Positions 1-6,202 of a DNA stretch of 17,729 bases are shown piece by piece; position 1 is the stretch's first letter; every line of letters begins with the position of its first letter. The stretch is from positions 1-17,729 of the forward strand of contig CACYNZ010000023.1 in the NCBI GenBank assembly GCA_902775835.1, read 5' to 3'. The DNA comes from an uncultured Eubacteriales bacterium. Lineage in GTDB: Bacteria; Bacillota_A; Clostridia; Christensenellales; Aristaeellaceae. Below the pieces are notes generated by a model. That model searched no databases. It was not told the DNA's origin and saw only the letters and a program-made list of their open reading frames with translations. Position numbers and translations under genes: made by a program.

Positions 1-485
1 GGAAAACAGACGAATTCAAGAAAATGTCGGCATTCAGAAACGGGGTGGAAACTGTTCCTTCCTTTCTGAGAAGATGCTTCGGAGTAGACCGGATGCCGGC
101 ACGGGGAAAGCTGCGGATAAGCATATTTCTTGGCTGCAAGGTGGGTGCTTTGAACGTCATGAAATTTTGCAATTTCAGACTCAGACGCAACCCGTCTGCC
201 CAAAATGCGGTACTTGTGTAAGAATTGCCGGGGGATTCCCTTGCATTCCACGGAAAATGTGCTCTAATAGCCAATTTCTAACTGATCAGCGAGTAAAAAA
301 CTCTGATTTCTGCTGTTGAAGTGGCAGAAATGTATTCCAAGGTGTCTGATGAGTTACCCTTCTGACGCCCTTATCATGGAATTAGCAGATGGCGCATGAG
401 CTGCCTGGCATGCTGCTCCGTCCTCAGGACAAAATGATCTTTTTTCAATTTCTAACAGAATCCCAATCAAACGGCAACATTCACG
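1..485. other. Gene-poor left flank, no supported gene
   Basis: No reading frame here has a convincing start, ribosome binding site or recognisable domain. Two short overlapping plus-strand frames (24-221 and 74-319) look like chance openings; the second has one CPKC-type cysteine pair but nothing else. One inverted repeat is visible at 306-331 (ATTTCTGC / GCAGAAAT, 10-nt loop). Read on the minus strand it is followed a few bases later by six T residues, so it could be a weak minus-strand terminator, but no minus-strand gene is seen that would need it. The base composition is more AT-rich than the genes to the right. Confidence 0.5.
306..331 (-). terminator. Possible weak minus-strand terminator hairpin
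   Basis: An 8-bp perfect inverted repeat (ATTTCTGC at 306-313, GCAGAAAT at 324-331) has a 10-nt loop. On the minus strand it is followed, after about six bases, by a run of six T. The gap before the T run is longer than usual, and no upstream minus-strand gene is identified, so this could be an orphan or chance hairpin. Confidence 0.25.
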
Positions 486-494
486 TGCTATGAT
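486..494 (+). promoter_or_regulatory. Extended -10 promoter for the secreted-protein gene
   Basis: The sequence TGC-TATGAT is an extended -10 element: a TG dinucleotide one base before a hexamer matching TATAAT at five of six positions. No good -35 hexamer lies 16-18 bp upstream, as is common with extended -10 promoters. The predicted start near 501 leaves a leader of about 45 nt before the ATG at 546. Confidence 0.45.
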
Positions 495-545
495 TCATCT
501 GTCAGCAGAAGCTGAACCAGTACACACAGAAAGAAGGAACAAGCG

Positions 546-1292
546 ATGAAAAAAACAGCTGTGATTGTCACAGCCCTTATAACGGCCATGATGCTGAGCG
601 GCACCGCGCTGGCGGAAACACCTGCTCCGGCTGAACCGACGCAGGCAGCTGCGCAGACGGAAGCGACAGAGGAAGCCGCCGCGGAGAAGAACACTTTCCT
701 GTCCTGGATCGGCGAAGGCGCGGATATGCTCACCGCTGCCCTTTCAGACGGGTGGGACAAGGCTTCCGACGCCGTCAGCTCCGGCATGGACTGGCTGGAT
801 GAAAAAATCGCCGACTGGACAGACCAGGCCGAAGACTATATGCAGAAAAAGCAGTGGGACAAAAAGGTACAGGACGCCTGGGAAACCCTGAAAACCGGAA
901 CTCAGCAGTCGGGCGAGAAAGCCGGAGAAAAGCTGACGGAAGCCTATCACACCGTTCAGGCATGGCTGACGGAAACCGGTGAAACCGTGGATCAGGGAGT
1001 GGCGGAAGCCGTGGACCGCGTAGCCGAGGCCGCCGGCGTCGCTGAAGCAAAGCTGTCCGGCTGGTATCGGAAAATGGAAAGCTATATGACAGAAAAAGCC
1101 GGACTGGTCACCGAATCTGCCAGGGAAGCCTGGAACGTGATCAAGCAGAATGCCTCGGCGGCCGGTTCCGTTGCGAAAGAAACACTGTGCGACGCGTATT
1201 CGGCCATCCGCGAATGGCTGGAAAGCCTGGGAGAGCCGGAAGACGCCGAACTGATTCAGACGCTGGATGAAATCAGCGCGCAGCAGGAATGA
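546..1292 (+). CDS. Secreted helix-rich protein with internal duplication, unknown function
   Basis: This is a 248-residue exported protein. Residues 1-23 form a Sec signal peptide (Lys-Lys, hydrophobic core, ALA-E cleavage site), followed by an Ala/Pro/Glu/Thr linker to about residue 48. The rest is predicted amphipathic helix rich in Ala, Glu, Lys and Trp. I see an internal duplication by eye: residues about 87-145 align with about 169-230. Spacing is conserved from the central Trp (AW, 111-112 and 195-196) through the AY pair (133-134 and 217-218) to the closing WL...GE. There is no lipobox, transmembrane anchor or sorting signal, so it should be released or held by protein contacts. The start is supported by an AGAAGGA ribosome binding site. 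I recognise no family; helical-repeat envelope or stress proteins are only an analogy. It forms a single-gene unit with its own promoter and terminator. Confidence 0.85.
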   Translation: MKKTAVIVTALITAMMLSGTALAETPAPAEPTQAAAQTEATEEAAAEKNTFLSWIGEGADMLTAALSDGWDKASDAVSSGMDWLDEKIADWTDQAEDYMQKKQWDKKVQDAWETLKTGTQQSGEKAGEKLTEAYHTVQAWLTETGETVDQGVAEAVDRVAEAAGVAEAKLSGWYRKMESYMTEKAGLVTESAREAWNVIKQNASAAGSVAKETLCDAYSAIREWLESLGEPEDAELIQTLDEISAQQE

Positions 1293-1387
1293 TATCCCAT
1301 CTGCCTGAAGCATGCTGCTTCTTTCCCGGATTCTGTCATCCCGCCCCCGGAAGGCCTGCGGATCAGAATGTATCGTAAGCGCCAATT

Positions 1388-1435
1388 CCCGGAGACTGCC
1401 GTTTTTCAGCAGTTTTCCGGGACTTTTCATTTTTC
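1388..1435 (+). terminator. Rho-independent terminator after the secreted-protein gene
   Basis: The hairpin stem CCCGGA-G-ACTGC (1388-1399) pairs with GCAGT-TT-TCCGGG (1409-1421) around a 9-nt loop with one bulge. It is followed by the T-rich stretch ACTTTTCATTTTT. It sits about 95 bp after the stop codon and before the next promoter. Confidence 0.6.
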
Positions 1436-1446
1436 CGTGTGCGGAA

Positions 1447-1475
1447 TGGATAAAATCCCTGAAATACCTTATAAT
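1447..1475 (+). promoter_or_regulatory. Sigma-70-type promoter for the PreA-like gene
   Basis: The -35 hexamer TGGATA (1447-1452, four of six matches) and a perfect TATAAT -10 (1470-1475) are separated by exactly 17 bp. The start point would be near 1482, giving a leader of about 105 nt. This is one of the best promoter matches in the window. Confidence 0.65.
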
Positions 1476-1588
1476 AGGGAAAACTTTGTTCCGTGTATGT
1501 TCATTCCCGTCTGTACACTCCCGGCAGTATCGCTGCATCCATGCTTTCCTGAACATCCTTCAGCATGCCGTCAAGAAAGGAGTCTCCC

Positions 1589-3097
1589 ATGATTCAGACA
1601 GAACCTTGCATACCGCGTGCGCATATGATCCACTGTGCCCTCTGTGCGGATGCACCCTGCAGTCAGGTATGTGACAAACTGAACCCGGCAGAGCTTCTGC
1701 GCTCCATATGGTTTGCCAATGAACAGACCGCGGCGCTGCGTCTTCCGCAGGAAAATCCCTGCATTACATGCATGGTGCCCTGCGAACGGGCCTGCGTACG
1801 GCCAGGCGAAGTACCGATCCGTGATCTGATCAACCGGCTATATTACCAGGTCAGCCCTGTGTGCGAGACAGCGCTTCCGGAAGATGAAAGCCGGCTGCAG
1901 TGCGATCTGTGCGGCATTCCCCTGGAAAATCCGTTCCTGCTTGCTTCCTCCGTTGTATCCAGCACCTATGACATGTGCGCCAGGGCTTTTGAGGCGGGCT
2001 GGGCCGGAATCTGCTTCAAGACCGTCTGCACGCTGGACATCCATGAGTCTTCGCCCCGTTTCTCCGGTATTACCGGCGGCGACGGCAGCATCATCGGATT
2101 CAAGAATATCGAGCAGCTTTCCGATCACAGCGTGGCCGAAAACATGGAAATCTTCCGCAGGCTGAAGAAAAACTATCCCGGCAAATTCATTCTGGCCTCC
2201 ATCATGGGCCAGAACGAACAGGAATGGGGCGACCTCGCGCGACTCTGTGAAGAAAACGGAGCGGATGCTGTCGAACTCAATTTCTCCTGTCCCAACATGA
2301 TGGAAGACGGTCTGGGCTCAGACATCGGTCAGGTGCCCGAACTGGTGGAACGCTTTACAGCGGCTGCCAAGCGCGCCTGCCATATCCCTGTGCTGGCAAA
2401 GCTGACGCCGAACGTGGCAGACATGAGCCCCGCTGCCGAAGCCGCCAAACGCGGCGGCGCAGACGGCATTGCCGCCATCAACACCATCAAATCCATCGTG
2501 GGCGTCCATCCGCATACCTATGTTTCCGCGCCTGCCGTGCACGGGCAGAGCGCAGTGGGCGGATACAGCGGCAATGCGGTCAAGCCCATCGCCCTCCGGT
2601 TCATTGCGGAACTGGGCCAGCATCCGGATCTGCAGGGCATGCACCTGTCCGGCATCGGCGGCATTGAGACCTGGATGGACGCGCTGGAGTTTATTCTTCT
2701 CGGCGCGGACTCCGTCCAGGTGGCAACCGCCGTCATGCAGTACGGCTACCGCATCATTGACGATCTCAAATCCGGGCTTAACCTGTACCTCAAGGAAAAA
2801 GGATTTTCCAGCGTCCGGGAAGCCAGGGGACTGGGGCTTTACTCCCTGCACAGCAGAACGGATGCACTGGAACGTGATACGGTGATCTTCCCGAAGTTCG
2901 ACCGGGAACGCTGCATCGGCTGCGGCCGCTGTGCCATTTCCTGCATGGACGGCGGGCACCAGGCCATCACCATGAATCAGAAGCGTCTGCCCCAGCTGAA
3001 CGGAAAGAACTGCGTGGGCTGCCATCTGTGCATTCTGGTATGTCCGCAGCATGCCATCAGCCCCGGCCAGAAACGCATCAGGCTGAAAGAAACGTAA
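1589..3097 (+). CDS. preA: PreA-like dihydropyrimidine dehydrogenase subunit with extra N-terminal Fe-S domain
   Basis: This cytoplasmic flavoenzyme is expected to reduce or oxidise uracil/thymine at FMN. Residues about 102-410 match PreA closely: an NFSCP motif, the loop GLGSDIGQVPEL, AKLTPN, GGADGIAAINT and SGIGGIETW. The C-terminus has two 4Fe-4S motifs (CIGCGRCAISC and CVGCHLCILVC). The first 100 residues are not part of ordinary PreA of about 411 aa. They carry C16-x2-C19-x4-C24-x3-C28 and C58-x2-C61-x3-C65-x3-C69, the pattern of the N-terminal Fe-S domain of GltD, PreT and mammalian DPD. The protein therefore resembles DPD with its FAD and NADPH domains missing. No PreT gene is adjacent. 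I chose ATG 1589, not the in-frame ATG at 1565, because AAAGGAG lies six bases upstream of it. It is monocistronic, with its own promoter and terminator. Substrate is inferred from family only. Confidence 0.9.
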   Translation: MIQTEPCIPRAHMIHCALCADAPCSQVCDKLNPAELLRSIWFANEQTAALRLPQENPCITCMVPCERACVRPGEVPIRDLINRLYYQVSPVCETALPEDESRLQCDLCGIPLENPFLLASSVVSSTYDMCARAFEAGWAGICFKTVCTLDIHESSPRFSGITGGDGSIIGFKNIEQLSDHSVAENMEIFRRLKKNYPGKFILASIMGQNEQEWGDLARLCEENGADAVELNFSCPNMMEDGLGSDIGQVPELVERFTAAAKRACHIPVLAKLTPNVADMSPAAEAAKRGGADGIAAINTIKSIVGVHPHTYVSAPAVHGQSAVGGYSGNAVKPIALRFIAELGQHPDLQGMHLSGIGGIETWMDALEFILLGADSVQVATAVMQYGYRIIDDLKSGLNLYLKEKGFSSVREARGLGLYSLHSRTDALERDTVIFPKFDRERCIGCGRCAISCMDGGHQAITMNQKRLPQLNGKNCVGCHLCILVCPQHAISPGQKRIRLKET

Positions 3098-3137
3098 CAC
3101 ACCGGGCCGGTCATTTACGGAAACCGCCGGCACTGCA

Positions 3138-3171
3138 GGAGACAGAGAGGCATACCTCTGTCTCCTTTTTC
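3138..3171 (+). terminator. Strong rho-independent terminator after preA
   Basis: A perfect 10-bp stem GGAGACAGAG / CTCTGTCTCC with an 8-nt loop is followed directly by five T residues. It lies about 40 bp after the stop codon. Confidence 0.9.
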
Positions 3172-3262
3172 ATAAAGCCGCGGAAAGCGGAAACCGCTAA
3201 TTCTCCCAAGGCATCCTTCGGGAAAAACTATGCCTATTCAATCGTGGAAGCGAGGAAATATC

Positions 3263-4183
3263 ATGATCCGACTGGAGAAAATCAGCGAAAGCAGTCTTAC
3301 GGCAATCCTGTCTCTTCAGGTCAGCGAAGCACAGAAGGAATTTGTGGCGCCCAACAGCGTCAGCCTCGGCGAAGCATACATCGCCGTCACCAGCCACGGC
3401 CACGCCTTTCCCTTTGGCATCTATGAAGACGAAACCCCGGTTGGCTTCTGCATGATCGGGTACGGCGCGGACGATGCCTGGGCGGACGCACCGGCCATCG
3501 CCAGAGACAGCTATAACATCTGGCGATTGATGATCGACCGCCGGTTCCAGGGCATGGGCTACGGCAGAGCGGCCATGGAACATATTCTGGACTTCATCCG
3601 GACATGTCCCTGCGGACCCGCGGCTTTCTGCTGGCTCTCCTATGAGCCCGAAAACCTGGCCGCGAAACGCCTGTACGCTTCCTTCGGCTTCCGTGAGACA
3701 GGTGAATGGGACGGAAACGAAGTCATCGCAGCCCTAAATCTGAGTACGCCGCAGAATGGAATCCGCCCGGTCACCGCCGCAGACCATGATTTCTGGTTTT
3801 CCCTGGACCGGCATCTGAATGAAGAGGAGTTTATCCGGAAAGTCCGGGATCATATGGGGTATGTGCTCACTCTCGACGGCCGGCCCTCCGGGATTCTGCG
3901 CTGGTCTCTGTTCTGGGACAGCATCCCCTTCTGCAGCCTTCTGTACGTAAGGGACGACTGCCAGCACATGGGCCACGGACGCAGGCTAATTGCCTATTGG
4001 GAAGCAGACATGAGATCCCGGGGATACGACCTGGTCATGACCTCCACCCAGTCGGACGAAGCCGCGCAGCATTTCTGGCGGAAACTTGGATACCAGGACT
4101 GCGGCGGGCTGGCACTGCCGTTTCCCGGGCATGAACAGCCGCTGGAACTGGTCATGGGAAAATCGCTGGCGGGAACAGTATGA
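3263..4183 (+). CDS. Tandem double-GNAT N-acetyltransferase
   Basis: This is a 306-residue protein made of two acetyl-CoA-dependent GNAT domains. Domain 1 (residues about 1-160) has the motif A signature RRFQGMGYG (93-101), then SYEPEN...AKRLYASFGF and a GEW segment, a pattern I associate with diamine/spermine acetyltransferases of the BltD/PaiA kind. Domain 2 (about 165-306) has a weaker acetyl-CoA signature, QHMGHGR (234-240), and a terminal FWRKLGYQ motif. The upstream in-frame ATG at 3230 has no ribosome binding site, whereas ATG 3263 follows GAGGAAA, so the shorter form is preferred. Its TGA overlaps the ATG of the following flavodoxin pseudogene (ATGA), so both were once probably co-translated. 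Polyamine substrate is a guess; the small-molecule acetyltransferase class is firm. Confidence 0.85.
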   Translation: MIRLEKISESSLTAILSLQVSEAQKEFVAPNSVSLGEAYIAVTSHGHAFPFGIYEDETPVGFCMIGYGADDAWADAPAIARDSYNIWRLMIDRRFQGMGYGRAAMEHILDFIRTCPCGPAAFCWLSYEPENLAAKRLYASFGFRETGEWDGNEVIAALNLSTPQNGIRPVTAADHDFWFSLDRHLNEEEFIRKVRDHMGYVLTLDGRPSGILRWSLFWDSIPFCSLLYVRDDCQHMGHGRRLIAYWEADMRSRGYDLVMTSTQSDEAAQHFWRKLGYQDCGGLALPFPGHEQPLELVMGKSLAGTV

Positions 4184-4511
4184 AAGCACTGATCCTCAAT
4201 TGCATTCCCGTCCGGACCGGAGCAGCCCGGGCCATTGCCGAAATCATGGCACAGCAGCTTTCAGAGCGCCCTGCAGTCCGAAGCGTGTGCATCGATGATT
4301 ACCGCTTTTCCTTATGCCGGGACTGAAGAAGCTGTCACGATACAGGCACATGGACAACATGGAAAAGCTGAGAGATGACTTTGCGTGGGCAAATATCATC
4401 GTCTGTATCTTCCCTTCCTGCTGGGCCTTTGTGCCGGGACAGTTCAAGGTTTTCATCGACCGCTGCATCCCCTAGTGCAACACCCACGAGCCCCGTGCCG
4501 CATCTCCATTC
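4180..4511 (+). pseudogene. Decayed flavodoxin-fold NAD(P)H-dependent oxidoreductase
   Basis: The ATG overlaps the preceding acetyltransferase stop. The first frame encodes 48 residues beginning MKALILNCIPVRTGAA, like the flavin-binding start of flavodoxin-fold reductases, and ends at TGA (4324-4326) just after CIDDYRFSLCRD. The expected continuation is found one frame over from 4326: KKLSRYRH, then DDFAWANIIVCIFPS, WAFVPGQFKVFIDRC. This frame is broken again by TAG at 4473-4475, exactly where relatives have Trp in a TPWCNTHEP motif; CNTHEP follows the stop. So there is at least one single-base deletion near 4324 and one nonsense change. Similarity stops around 4500, where a terminator follows, so roughly the last third of a typical protein of about 200 aa is missing. 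Family memory, not a search, supports the assignment. Confidence 0.75.
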
Positions 4512-4549
4512 CCGGAATCTGCCAATATCCAGACAGATTCCGGTTTTTG
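4512..4549 (+). terminator. Rho-independent terminator after the pseudogene
   Basis: A perfect 10-bp stem CCGGAATCTG (4512-4521) / CAGATTCCGG (4534-4543) has a 12-nt loop and is followed by TTTTT. It is intact although the gene in front of it is broken. Confidence 0.9.
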
Positions 4550-4574
4550 TCTGCAAATCCATGGAATTCCCGCC

Positions 4575-4601
4575 GCCACAAAACTGATGTGGTCTTTTTT
4601 T
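4575..4601 (+). terminator. Second, tandem terminator
   Basis: A short stem CCACA (4576-4580) / TGTGG (4588-4592), with an outer G-T pair and a 7-nt loop, is followed by TC and seven T. The stem is weak but the U-tract is long. It lies 25 bp past the first terminator, so the sugar operon is doubly insulated from upstream reading. Confidence 0.6.
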
Positions 4602-4699
4602 CACCGCTGTTTCAAAGAATTTTCAGGAAAACTTCATCACTTATGCCAGGATATCACTCTCAGGAGCATTATGCTTGTCAATTTTGGATGAATTATCTA

Positions 4700-4728
4700 T
4701 TGAATAACACATCGATATGTGGTACATT
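4700..4728 (+). promoter_or_regulatory. Probable promoter of the sucrose transport operon
   Basis: TTGAAT (4700-4705) and TACATT (4723-4728) are 17 bp apart, each matching consensus at four positions, and TG at 4720-4721 makes an extended -10. The start would be near 4735. A second possible -35 (TTGTCA, 4675-4680) has no good partner. I see no clear catabolite-response (cre) site. Confidence 0.4.
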
Positions 4729-4740
4729 CCTTCCGGCAGC

Positions 4741-4768
4741 TCCTGTGAGCCGGTTTCTGGCTACAGGA
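4741..4768 (+). promoter_or_regulatory. Inverted repeat in the operon leader, operator or mRNA hairpin
   Basis: TCCTGT-g-AGCC (4741-4751) pairs with GGCT-ACAGGA (4759-4768): ten base pairs, one bulged G and a 7-nt loop. It lies between the predicted start point and the ribosome binding site GAAAGGAG (4788-4794). The sequence TACAAT follows directly at 4769-4774 and could be an alternative -10, in which case the repeat would overlap the -35 region and serve as an operator. It has no U-tract, so it is not a terminator. Confidence 0.45.
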
Positions 4769-4800
4769 TACAATCTTCCCAAACATGAAAGGAGAACACC

Positions 4801-6090
4801 ATGAAAAAGAAACTGCTTGCCCTCGTGTTGGTTTCCATCCTGGCCCTTTCCTCTCTCTGCTTCTCTGCTGTAGCAGAAGAAGTCGGTGAACCTTTTGCCA
4901 ATCAGGTATTCATCACCTTGATGAACTCCAAGCCCGAAATCACCTCCGCTCTTCAGGCAGCCGCTGATCAGTTCGGCGCAGCCTATAACGTAAAAATTGA
5001 AGTCACCGAAACCAGCTCCCCTGGTGACGAACTGGCCAAGCGCTATAACTCCGGCGCGGCTCCCACCATCTCCATCGTAGATATCGCCAACGTGAAGGAT
5101 CTTGCCCGCGAAGACAAGATCGTTGACCTGGGCGATCAGCCCTGGGCGGAAATCGGCGGCCGTGACATGGGCGCTGTCATCAACGACGTGCTCTACGGCA
5201 TGCCCCTGACCATTGAAGCCAAGGCCAACCTGATCAACAAGACCGCCATCGAAAAGATCACCGGCGAACCCTTTGATCCCCTGAAGTATCAGACCAAGGC
5301 CGATTTCGAAGCCCTGCTCAAGCAGCTGCGCGAAGGCGGCATGGAGAACCCGGTCATCATCAACAAGGAGGACTGGTCCATCGGTTCGCACTTCGTCCAG
5401 TACTTCTATGGCATCCAGGACGGCACCATTGCCGGAGCCGAGGCCTTCATTGAAAAGGTCCGCGCTGGTGAAGAGTCCTTCAACGACAACGCCGTATTCA
5501 ATGCCTGCATGGATATGTTCGACCTGTACATGGAATACAACATCAACAAGCAGGATCCCCTGTCCGCCGACTATGATCTGAACGCCTCCTACCTGGCTGA
5601 AGGCGAAGCTGCCTTCTGGATCAACGGCACCTGGGCATGGCCGAACCTGGAGCCCTTCGCACAGGCAGATCAGGAATATTCCATCATGCATATGCCCGTG
5701 GACGCCGGCGCTCAGGGCAAACTGCTGGCTCAGGCCACCAAGTACATCGTTGTGGACAAGGCCTTCGCCACTGAAGAAGCCCAGCAGGCTGCCAAGATGT
5801 TCCTCAACTGGCTCATTTACACGCCCGAAGGACAGGATGCCATGATCAATGGCTGCGGCATGGTCACCGCTTTCACCAACATCACCCTGCCTCCGTCCAA
5901 CCCCTTCAACGTGGGCCTGAAGGAATACATCGACGCCGGTCTGACCTGCGAAGCTGTCACCTATCTTCCCAGCGATCACCGCAGCCAGCTTGGCGCGAAC
6001 ATGCAGAAGTACCTCGACGGCTCCGAGACCCGCGAAGAAGTCGGCAAGGCATTTGATGCATACTGGGCAGAGCATGAAGTGAACTACTGA
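4801..6090 (+). CDS. ABC sugar transporter, extracellular binding protein (family 1)
   Basis: This 429-residue solute-binding protein captures a sugar outside the cell and passes it to the permease pair encoded next. The signal peptide covers residues 1-25 (Lys-rich start, hydrophobic stretch, AVA-EE cleavage site). The body has the family 1 binding-protein pattern: a GAAPTISIVD segment, LYGMPLTIEA, a segment containing FWINGTWAWPN, and a C-terminal IYTPEGQ followed by a helical tail. The context of GH13_18 and GH32 enzymes suggests sucrose or short fructosides. The only signal-peptide cysteine (Cys20, preceded by SSL) does not fit a lipobox, so the protein does not look like a lipoprotein, which is unusual for a monoderm. 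The ribosome binding site GAAAGGAG is six bases from ATG. Two hairpins follow the gene. Confidence 0.93.
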   Translation: MKKKLLALVLVSILALSSLCFSAVAEEVGEPFANQVFITLMNSKPEITSALQAAADQFGAAYNVKIEVTETSSPGDELAKRYNSGAAPTISIVDIANVKDLAREDKIVDLGDQPWAEIGGRDMGAVINDVLYGMPLTIEAKANLINKTAIEKITGEPFDPLKYQTKADFEALLKQLREGGMENPVIINKEDWSIGSHFVQYFYGIQDGTIAGAEAFIEKVRAGEESFNDNAVFNACMDMFDLYMEYNINKQDPLSADYDLNASYLAEGEAAFWINGTWAWPNLEPFAQADQEYSIMHMPVDAGAQGKLLAQATKYIVVDKAFATEEAQQAAKMFLNWLIYTPEGQDAMINGCGMVTAFTNITLPPSNPFNVGLKEYIDAGLTCEAVTYLPSDHRSQLGANMQKYLDGSETREEVGKAFDAYWAEHEVNY

Positions 6091-6122
6091 TTGCACTGAC
6101 AGAGCAATTCTGATGTATCCCC

Positions 6123-6139
6123 GGACAGCTGATCTGTCC
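6123..6139 (+). repeat. Small perfect hairpin after the binding-protein gene
   Basis: GGACAG (6123-6128) and CTGTCC (6134-6139) pair perfectly around a 5-nt loop, about 30 bp after the stop codon. There is no U-tract. Together with the next hairpin it may protect the 3' end of a shorter binding-protein mRNA. Confidence 0.5.
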
Positions 6140-6147
6140 TGATTTCA

Positions 6148-6183
6148 AAGTGCCGCAGAGCCTTGATCCGCTTTGCGGCATTT
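6148..6183 (+). terminator. Intercistronic stem-loop, probable partial terminator
   Basis: A 14-bp stem with two G-T pairs, AAGTGCCGCAGAGC (6148-6161) / GCTTTGCGGCATTT (6170-6183), has an 8-nt loop and a T run that is partly within the stem. It sits just before the permease ribosome binding site. Such elements commonly let the binding protein be made in excess of the membrane components; that role here is inference. Confidence 0.65.
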
Positions 6184-6202
6184 TACAAAGGTGGGATTTA
6201 CT

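Noticed and set aside
74..319. Short frame with a CPKCGTC zinc-ribbon-like motif, possible transposase remnant
   Set aside because: Only one cysteine cluster, no ribosome binding site, no inverted repeats and no further similarity to any transposase that I can recognise.
744..1556. Long minus-strand open frame opposite the secreted-protein gene
   Set aside because: It has no ribosome binding site, Cys/Phe/Gly/Arg-rich composition and no domain; it is the antisense image of a codon-biased gene plus the terminator region.
2290..2345. PreA active-site loop has Ile where mammalian DPD has its general-acid cysteine (GLGSDIGQ versus GMGLACGQ)
   Set aside because: From memory, E. coli PreA also has a non-cysteine there (GSDVGQ), so this appears to be normal for bacterial PreA and not a damaged active site.
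4693..6096. 467-codon minus-strand open frame opposite the sugar-binding protein
   Set aside because: Its Gly/Val/Leu/Phe-rich sequence mirrors the real gene's codons and it would run across its promoter and leader; the plus-strand protein has a clear family match.
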